From Paraburkholderia aromaticivorans (GTDB taxonomy: Bacteria > Pseudomonadota > Gammaproteobacteria > Burkholderiales > Burkholderiaceae): DNA of 64,000 bases. The stretch lies in assembly GCF_012689525.1 (NCBI RefSeq), contig NZ_CP051515.1, positions 3,100,001 through 3,164,000 on the forward strand. The letters run 5' to 3'. The notes under the pieces were generated by a model. That model saw only the letters and a program-made list of their open reading frames with translations. It had not been told where the DNA came from and searched no databases. The translations under genes were made by a program, and so were the position numbers. The first letter of the stretch is position 1; every line of letters begins with the position of its first letter. Below, piece by piece: positions 58,104 to 64,000 of the stretch.

Positions 58104-59917
58104 AACCGATCGCATTCGGTGGACGCTTTGGATGGCTTCATCCTGGGCAAGGCACACATGGCGTGGTGCTCTGCAGTCCGTTTGGCCATGAAGAGCCGTG
58201 GTGCCACAAGGGCATCCGTTACCTCGCCGAAGAGCTGTCCGCGTACGGTATTCCCGCGCTGCGCTTCGACTATCTGGCAACGGGAGACTCCGCGGGCGTC
58301 GACGGCAATGCCCATCACTTGGATGCCTTCGTGTCCGATATCGTCGCGGCCGTCAGGCGCCTCAAGGAACAAACCGGCGTGACGAGCGTGACGCTCTGCG
58401 GCTTGCGTCTCGGTGCGACCCTGGCAGCACTGGCATCGCGTGAATGCGCGGCCGACTCGCTCGTGCTGCTCGCGCCTGTCACGCGCGGGCGCACCTATCT
58501 GCGCGAACTGGCGGCGCTGCGCAAGGTCTGGCTCGACAATCTCGCCCCGCCCTTGCGTGCCACGCAGCGCGACAAGCCGTTCAACGTGCTGGGACAGCTT
58601 TACAGCGACAGGCTTTGCAGTGAACTGGACGCGCTCGATCTCTCGGAGACAATGGACGAACATTCTCCGGTTCTCACGCGTGCCCTCGTGCTCGATGCAC
58701 GCGCCCGCGCAAGCGCCGCGCTGTGTTCGACGCTGCGCGGACGCGGCGTCGCGGTCGAAACGGGCGCGCTGGAAGGCTACCTCGAATATTTGGATGAGAC
58801 GAAGTCGTCGGTTGTACCGGCTCGCGCGTTTGAACGGGTCGTGCAATGGATCGTGGACGGCGCCCCGGGTACGCGCGTCCACAGCTCGGTGAATAAAGGC
58901 GCACGGCCGAGCGTATCCCTCGACGACGAAGCGATCATCGAGACGCCCGAAGCCCGCGAGCGCCCGGTCATCTTCGGCGCCAACGGCCTGTTCGGCATGC
59001 TGTGCGAACCGCGCGGCAGGATCGCGTATGGGCCCGTCATGCTCATCACCAACACCGCCGGCAGCGTGCATCACGGCGACAGCCGGCTGTCGGTTCGAAT
59101 TGCGCGGGAAATGGCCCGGCGCGGCATCCCGTCGATGCGCATCGATGCGCGCGGCATCGGCGACAGTCCTCCGCGTACGGCACAAGGGCCACTCGATCTG
59201 GTCCCGAAGATCCATGCATCCACGACCATCGAGGATGTCGCGACGGCCGCCGCCTGGCTCAAGCGCAAGGGCTATCAAACGGTCATCTCGTTCGGGATCT
59301 GCTCGGGCGCCTACAGCGCCTTGCGCGCGGCGCTCGTGGAGCCGGCTCTCACGGCCGTCATCGCGGTCAATATTGTGCGTTTTTACATACCCCCACACAT
59401 GTCGATGGCGGAACTGGAGGAGTTGCAGCGCAACTCGTTGAAGCGTGTCGGGCCTGCGATATTCAAGCCGTCCAAGTGGTGGCTCGTCCTGAGCGGAAAG
59501 CGCAAGTTCCGGCCGATCGCGCAGGCCGTCGCTTCGAATTTGATCGCGCGCCTGCATTCGCATAGGCTGGGCGCAACCGGCAACTGTACGGGCGCGGCCG
59601 AAGCCGATACGTTGACGCACCCGCATGGCGTCGTTCACGCGCTCGAACGCAAGGGCGTGCGGACTCTCTTCGTCTACGGTTCAGGCGATGAAGGAATGGA
59701 ACAGCTCAATGCGCATTTCGGCAAGCGCGGGAAGAAGCTGTCGCGCTTTTCGCATGTCAAGGCGGTCGTTTTCGATGAGCTCGATCACGCGCTTTTTGAT
59801 CCGCGGGCGTCGGCAAAAGTCATTGCGCTGAGCGAGGCGTTCATCAAGGATCTGCATCAGAAGGCGGCGGCGCCCAAGGTCGTCAATCCGGTGTTGGCGG
59901 TGCCGCAGCAGCGTTGA
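58100..59917 (+). CDS. tandem alpha/beta-hydrolase protein without Ser nucleophiles
   Basis: 605 aa made of two alpha/beta-hydrolase domains (about 20-255 and 285-585). The nucleophile elbows read G-L-R103-L-G and G-I-C401-S-G, so domain 1 has Arg and domain 2 Cys where Ser is usual. These match, from memory, the two exosortase-A-associated hydrolase families (hydr2 and hydr1 types), here fused. GAGG precedes the ATG. No exosortase is in the window. A role in EPS or surface-lipid acyl chemistry is inferred only. Confidence 0.8.
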   Translation: MKPIAFGGRFGWLHPGQGTHGVVLCSPFGHEEPWCHKGIRYLAEELSAYGIPALRFDYLATGDSAGVDGNAHHLDAFVSDIVAAVRRLKEQTGVTSVTLCGLRLGATLAALASRECAADSLVLLAPVTRGRTYLRELAALRKVWLDNLAPPLRATQRDKPFNVLGQLYSDRLCSELDALDLSETMDEHSPVLTRALVLDARARASAALCSTLRGRGVAVETGALEGYLEYLDETKSSVVPARAFERVVQWIVDGAPGTRVHSSVNKGARPSVSLDDEAIIETPEARERPVIFGANGLFGMLCEPRGRIAYGPVMLITNTAGSVHHGDSRLSVRIAREMARRGIPSMRIDARGIGDSPPRTAQGPLDLVPKIHASTTIEDVATAAAWLKRKGYQTVISFGICSGAYSALRAALVEPALTAVIAVNIVRFYIPPHMSMAELEELQRNSLKRVGPAIFKPSKWWLVLSGKRKFRPIAQAVASNLIARLHSHRLGATGNCTGAAEADTLTHPHGVVHALERKGVRTLFVYGSGDEGMEQLNAHFGKRGKKLSRFSHVKAVVFDELDHALFDPRASAKVIALSEAFIKDLHQKAAAPKVVNPVLAVPQQR

Positions 59918-60084
59918 GCGAGAAGCCGGGGCTCCGGCTTCCGATGATGGGTCAGGGCAGGCTCGGTCTGCCTTGCCGGGCGTAGGGCTGCGCGGCACGT
60001 GCAGTCCTTCCTCGACGTGGCCAGGCAGGTATTGACCGAAAATGGCGCGGAGGCCGCCGCGTGTCAGGCGCGACGGGGCCGATG

Positions 60085-60118
60085 GTTGTTGACAATAAAC
60101 AACGTGCCACGCTATGTT
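60085..60118 (+). promoter_or_regulatory. promoter with overlapping palindromic operator, phosphonate regulator
   Basis: TTGACA (60089-60094), 18 bp, TATGTT (60113-60118). The perfect inverted repeat GTTGTT-N7-AACAAC (60085-60103) covers the -35 box. Placement fits repression by the GntR product from the gene 50 bp downstream. Confidence 0.65.
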
Positions 60119-60167
60119 CAGGAGACTGACGCTACGCCCTCCATTCTCCACTGCAAACCGCTCATCG

Positions 60168-60881
60168 ATGACCACGCCAACCCCTTCCAGCGCGATTGAA
60201 TTGTTGCAGCGGCACTCCCTTGCCACGCTAGTCCAGGAAACGCTCGAACAGGGCATCGTCTCCGGGGAATTCGCCCCTGGGGAGAAATTGAACGAAGTCG
60301 AAGTTTCCGCTCGACTGAACGTGTCTCGCGGACCATTGCGCGAAGCGTTTCGCGCGCTGGAACAGGCGGGCTTGCTAAAAACCGAAAAAAACCGCGGCGT
60401 CACGGTGCGCGCACTGTCGCTGCGCGAGGCAGAAGAAATCTACCAGGTTCGCGCCATGCTGGACGAATCGGTTGCCCGCGCGTTAGCCGAGCAGATGACG
60501 CCCGAGACGCTTGCAGTGCTCAAACGCATCATCGCCTCGATGAAAGCGGCGAAGAAAGACCACGACCTCACCCTGTACACGACATTGAACGTTCAGTTGC
60601 ATGACGCGATGGTCTCCGGCGTCGGCAACCAGCATCTGATCGAAACGTACCGGCATCTCGTCCGCCAGCTTGGCTTGCTCCGTCAGGCCGCCATCGAATC
60701 GGAAAAAAGCGCGCTGGCTACGTCCGTGACGGAACACGAGAAAATCGTCAACGCACTCGCGAAAGGCGATGCGGAGCGCGCGGTCGCGCTCGTGCGCGAA
60801 CACGTTACGCATGGCCTCGCCAGAATGCGGCGCGCCCACGAGCGCTGGGCTGCTTCCGCGAACCGTACCGCCAAAAGCTGA
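60168..60881 (+). CDS. GntR-family (FadR subfamily) regulator
   Basis: 237 aa from MTTPTPSSAIEL. Winged HTH: LVQETLEQGIVSGEFAPGEKLNEVEVSARLNVSRGPLREAFRALEQAGLLKTEKNRGVTVR; C-terminal FCD ligand domain with EIYQVRAMLDESVARAL and the H-x-x-x-H-type metal/acid site (LHDAM, EHEKIV, HVTHG). Convergent with the FAD oxidoreductase; with phnW next to it, it most probably senses a phosphonate or its breakdown product. Confidence 0.92.
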   Translation: MTTPTPSSAIELLQRHSLATLVQETLEQGIVSGEFAPGEKLNEVEVSARLNVSRGPLREAFRALEQAGLLKTEKNRGVTVRALSLREAEEIYQVRAMLDESVARALAEQMTPETLAVLKRIIASMKAAKKDHDLTLYTTLNVQLHDAMVSGVGNQHLIETYRHLVRQLGLLRQAAIESEKSALATSVTEHEKIVNALAKGDAERAVALVREHVTHGLARMRRAHERWAASANRTAKS

Positions 60882-60900
60882 GACAGGCTGAACGGCTGCG

Positions 60901-62289
60901 TTACGCTTTATCCGACTTGCCCGCGGCGTTGGCCAGCTTGCTGAGCAAGCGATCGACGAGCCACGGCTGTCGGTCCTCGTCTTCCGCGCGCTCCTTGCGG
61001 CGAATGGCGCCACGCACGGTAATCGAGCCCACGAAGCGGATCGGTTCGGGTGGGAAATAGCCCAACGGTCCGTTCGTCAAAGGACTGCGTGTCCACTCGT
61101 TGTCCAGATCGAGCAACAGCGAAGCCAGGATCTGCCCGCCTATATAGGTCGGTCCAACGCCGTTCCCGGAATAGCCGAATCCGTAGAGCACGTTCGGCGC
61201 ATTGTCGAACCGGCCGAAAAAAGGGAAGCCGGTGACCGACCGGTCCGACGGGCCATTCCAGCTCGCCGTCACCGGCACGTCGCGCAACGCGGGGAAGAAA
61301 TCGTGCAGGCTGCGCGTCAGATCGGTTTCATATGGCGAGCGCTGATCGAACACCGGTGCGATCCGGCCGCGCCACGCAAACGTATTGCCACCCTTGCCCA
61401 GCATCAGCCGCCCGTCCGGCGTGCTGCGATAGTAGTAGACGAAGATCCGCGAATCGAGCACCGACACGCCATCTTTCAGGCCTATCCGATGCAGCAGTTC
61501 GGGGCATTTCTCGGTGACGATCATGTCGCTGGAGACAACTGCTAGCGTGCGTTCGAACTGCCGGAAACGGCTCGCCATCCATGCATTGATGGCGAGCACG
61601 AGTTTCGACGCAATCACACTGCCGGCCGGCGTGCGCACCGTCACGCGTTCGCCGGCAGTAAACTCCAGCATCGGCGTGCGTTCGTAAATGCGAATGCCCA
61701 TTTCGATCGCCACGCGCCGCAATCCGCGCACGAGCTTGCCCGGATGAACCGTCGCCGCGACCGGCGAATACACGCCACCGAGATTGCGCGCCGAACCCGA
61801 ACGGCTCGCTACTTCATCCGGTGACAGATGTTGATACGAATTGATGCCGCGCTCGCTCAATGCGGCGATCACCGGATCGAGCACGCCGAGTTGGGCACGC
61901 GAGGTCGCCGTATAGAGCGTGCCGTCGAGGCGCAATTCCGCATCTACGGCGTGCTCCACACAGAAGTCGCGAATCCGCCCGACAGCCGCTTCGGACGCTT
62001 TCACCAGCCGAACCGCTTCGGCTTCGCCAAACAGCCGCCGCAGCGTGAAAAACTTCGTCGACCACGTCAGCAGGCAGCCACCGTTGCGGCCGCTCGCACC
62101 CGCACCGCACAGATCGCTTTCGATGATCACGATGTCGAGTTCGGGCTTTTTCTGCTTGGCCTGGATGGCGGTCCACAAACCGGTGAAGCCGCCGCCGACA
62201 ATGCAAACATCGGCAGTCGTCGCGCCCTGCAGCGCGGGCGCCAATGATCCATCGGCAAAGAGTGCTTGTTCAATCCAGAACGGACGCAT
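60901..62289 (-). CDS. FAD-dependent amine oxidoreductase of the phosphonate locus
   Basis: 462 aa from MRPFWIEQALF (62289), which has AAGGCGAG upstream. D-amino-acid-oxidase fold: VCIVGGGFTGLWTAIQAKQ, CGAGASGRNGGCLL and GFGYSGNGVGPTYIGGQILASLLL near the C-terminus. Such enzymes next to phnW oxidise N-substituted aminoethylphosphonates or related amines (family inference). It is third in the leftward operon, 94 bp after phnW. Confidence 0.9.
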   Translation of the reverse strand: MRPFWIEQALFADGSLAPALQGATTADVCIVGGGFTGLWTAIQAKQKKPELDIVIIESDLCGAGASGRNGGCLLTWSTKFFTLRRLFGEAEAVRLVKASEAAVGRIRDFCVEHAVDAELRLDGTLYTATSRAQLGVLDPVIAALSERGINSYQHLSPDEVASRSGSARNLGGVYSPVAATVHPGKLVRGLRRVAIEMGIRIYERTPMLEFTAGERVTVRTPAGSVIASKLVLAINAWMASRFRQFERTLAVVSSDMIVTEKCPELLHRIGLKDGVSVLDSRIFVYYYRSTPDGRLMLGKGGNTFAWRGRIAPVFDQRSPYETDLTRSLHDFFPALRDVPVTASWNGPSDRSVTGFPFFGRFDNAPNVLYGFGYSGNGVGPTYIGGQILASLLLDLDNEWTRSPLTNGPLGYFPPEPIRFVGSITVRGAIRRKERAEDEDRQPWLVDRLLSKLANAAGKSDKA

Positions 62290-62383
62290 AAATGGCTCGC
62301 CTTGATATAACGGTTTAGCTCTGGTCGGAGGAAGCAAGGTTTCCTACCTGTTCGACCGGGAAGAAACGTTTACGCGGGCCTGT

Positions 62384-63514
62384 TCAGGCCGCCGCTTTCG
62401 CCAATATCCGCGTGATCCCCATTGCCTTCAGCGTGTCGGCGATCGCGGCAACCGCGCCGGGAATGCCGGATTCGCCGAAGTGGCCGATACAGCCGACGCG
62501 GAATGTTTCCGACTGGGTCAGCTTGCCCGGATAGAGGATGTAGCCGCGCTTTTTCACTTCCGTATAGAAGGTCTTGAAGTCGTAGTTGGGATCGTCAGGT
62601 GCATGGAACGTGACGATGATCGGCGCCTGAATCGACGGATCGAGAAAGGTCCGGAAACCGAGCGCAGCCATGCCTTCGATCAACGCCCGGCAATTGCTTG
62701 TATAACGCGCGCCGCGCGCTTCCAGTCCGCCCTCTTCCATGTATTGCGCGATCGCCTCGTCGAGTGCCGCGACGACATGCGTGGGCGGCGTGAAGCGCCA
62801 CTGCGTCGTGCGGTTCATGTAGGCCCACTGATCGTAGAGATCCATCGCGAGCGACGGGCTGTTTCCCTCACAACGTTCCAGCACACTGCGGCGAATGATC
62901 ACGAAGCCCATGCCGGGTACGCCCTCCAGACATTTACCGGAGGCGGCCACAACGGCATCGAAGGGCGTTCGGCGCGCGTCGATGTCGATTGCGCCGAACG
63001 AACTCATTGCGTCGACGATCAGACTGCGTCCGTGCTTCGCGACAACCTCGGCGATCTCATGCAACGGATTGAGCACTCCGGCGCCGGTTTCGCAATGCAC
63101 GAGTGCGACGTGCGTGATGGCCGGATCGGCCGCGAGTGCGCGATCGACGTCAGCCGCTTTGATCTGCGTGTCTTCAGGGTAGTCGATGGTCTGGTGACGG
63201 CGACCGAGCGCACGGCAAATCTTCGCGATACGTTGGCAATACGCGCCGTTGTTCGGCACGAGTACGTATCCGTCGCGCGGCACCAGCGTGCCGATCGCGG
63301 CTTCCACGGAGAACGTGCCGCTGCCCTGCAAAGGCACGCATTCATGCGTCCCTTCGCCGTGCACGATGCGCAGCGTCTGTTGACGGATACGCGCGGTAAT
63401 CTGATTGAAGTCGCCGTCCCACGAACCCCAGTCGCGCAGCATCGCCTGACGCGTGCGGTCGGAAGTCGTGAGCGGACCGGGAGTGAGCAGAATGGGTGCG
63501 GAGGACAGATTCAC
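62384..63514 (-). CDS. phnW: 2-aminoethylphosphonate-pyruvate transaminase
   Basis: 376 aa PLP enzyme, fold type I. It moves the amino group of 2-aminoethylphosphonate to pyruvate, giving phosphonoacetaldehyde and alanine. K194 ([11 protein letters not shown]) is the Schiff-base lysine and D168 (VDAMSSFG) binds the pyridine nitrogen. N-terminus [25 protein letters not shown] is diagnostic. The phnX or phnY/phnA genes for the next step are not in the window. Confidence 0.96.
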   Translation of the reverse strand: MNLSSAPILLTPGPLTTSDRTRQAMLRDWGSWDGDFNQITARIRQQTLRIVHGEGTHECVPLQGSGTFSVEAAIGTLVPRDGYVLVPNNGAYCQRIAKICRALGRRHQTIDYPEDTQIKAADVDRALAADPAITHVALVHCETGAGVLNPLHEIAEVVAKHGRSLIVDAMSSFGAIDIDARRTPFDAVVAASGKCLEGVPGMGFVIIRRSVLERCEGNSPSLAMDLYDQWAYMNRTTQWRFTPPTHVVAALDEAIAQYMEEGGLEARGARYTSNCRALIEGMAALGFRTFLDPSIQAPIIVTFHAPDDPNYDFKTFYTEVKKRGYILYPGKLTQSETFRVGCIGHFGESGIPGAVAAIADTLKAMGITRILAKAAA

Positions 63515-63549
63515 AGTAACTCCTTATCGATCTTTGATGAACGCGCGTT

Positions 63550-64000
63550 TCAGCCACGGCGCGACGTGCGCCATGCCTGGGTTCTGCGCATTACGCCATG
63601 CGACACGCCGGCAAACAGCAAACACGCGAACGCCGCCGTCACGAGGACGAGCGTGGCCATCGCTGCGGCCGGGCCGATTTGTCCGGCGTCGTCGAGATTG
63701 AGAATGGCGACCGAGGCCGGCTGCGTATCGGGTGAATAAAGAAACGCAACCGCGGACACCGTGGTCATGCCGTTGACGAACAGATAGCGTGCAATCTGCA
63801 GGATCGACGGCAGGCAAACCGGCACGGTCACCCGCAAAAACGTCTTATAGAAAGGCACTTTCAGCGAAGCCGAGACCGCTTCGAATTCGTTGTCGATCTG
63901 ACGAAGCGCGGTAACCGCCGTCAGATGGCTCGACGAGTAGTAGTGCACGACCGTGACGATCGCCAGCAGCGCGAGCGTCCCATAGAGGCCGTTCAAAGGA
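63550..64000 (-). CDS. ABC transporter permease, probably for 2-aminoethylphosphonate (N-terminus outside window)
   Basis: The frame runs off the right edge. The visible ~150 residues hold the EAA cytoplasmic loop (EFEAVSASLKVPFYKTFLRVTVPVCLPSIL) and two to three helices. It lies 35 bp upstream of phnW on the same strand; the PhnV-type permease of 2-aminoethylphosphonate importers is the best guess. Confidence 0.85.
   Translation of the reverse strand, partial: PLNGLYGTLALLAIVTVVHYYSSSHLTAVTALRQIDNEFEAVSASLKVPFYKTFLRVTVPVCLPSILQIARYLFVNGMTTVSAVAFLYSPDTQPASVAILNLDDAGQIGPAAAMATLVLVTAAFACLLFAGVSHGVMRRTQAWRTSRRG

Noticed and set aside
57992..59638. 548-aa ORF on the - strand
   Set aside because: Antisense shadow of the tandem hydrolase; Arg/Asp-rich composition without any family motif.
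62480..63739. 419-aa ORF on the + strand
   Set aside because: Antisense shadow of phnW and the permease; no recognisable domain.

Overview
The window is high-GC DNA of a Burkholderia/Paraburkholderia/Caballeronia-type betaproteobacterium. The inference rests on codon use, on the families present (GATase1-like AraC regulators, BceF/Wzc-type kinase, DUF2501, AtoE, 2-aminoethylphosphonate genes) and on gene order. It reads as an accessory replicon region: a complete exopolysaccharide (EPS) locus followed by several small catabolic and transport islands.

Region 1 (1-31.4 kb) is a Wzx/Wzy-type EPS locus. Leftward genes are wza-wzb-wzc, then kdsA-kdsC-kdsB-kdsD (a full CMP-Kdo pathway), an AraC regulator, and rfbB-rfbA-rfbC-rfbD (dTDP-L-rhamnose). 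Rightward from the same divergent promoter region are the priming phosphoglycosyltransferase, a nucleotide-sugar epimerase, a GT2, a KpsS/KpsC-like (Kdo transferase-like) protein, Wzx, a hexapeptide acyltransferase, Wzy, ManC, a WecG/TagA glycosyltransferase and a Tat-type beta-helix (pectate-lyase-like) protein. galU lies further right. The genes predict a polymer with rhamnose, mannose and probably Kdo. Four AraC regulators with a GATase1-like domain sit in or around the locus (one cut by the window start). A recurring element, (G/A/C)GCCA-like half - 5 bp - TTGGC, lies upstream of two of them, of rfbB, and in the wza/priming-transferase divergent region. It is a candidate operator for the whole locus.

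Region 2 (31.4-45.2 kb) is a mosaic: an IS1182-type transposase remnant, an AtoE fatty-acid transporter, a GH63-like glucosidase, PsuG, a DUF2501 protein, a small gene behind a Fur-box promoter, an MFS exporter with divergent LysR, a MarR regulator with two identical operator copies (one in front of a 45-codon gene), a CMD-family protein, a UGT-like glycosyltransferase, and a complete IS630 element inserted exactly in the stop codon of that glycosyltransferase.

Region 3 (45.2-55.6 kb) holds creatininase, an NCS1 permease, an FMN azoreductase-like protein, an amidase, a DUF1989 protein and a LysR regulator: a probable creatinine-type nitrogen-compound uptake and degradation locus with a clear palindrome in the divergent promoter. 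A flavin monooxygenase pseudogene, a GlxA-type regulator, a GNAT and an SDR follow.

Region 4 (55.7-60 kb) has a second Tat-type beta-helix protein (a predicted lipoprotein), an AT-rich 1.2-kb spacer and a tandem alpha/beta hydrolase lacking Ser nucleophiles.

Region 5 (60-64 kb) is a 2-aminoethylphosphonate utilisation locus: GntR regulator with a palindromic operator over its own promoter, FAD oxidoreductase, PhnW transaminase and an ABC permease cut by the window end. I saw no rRNA, tRNA or CRISPR.
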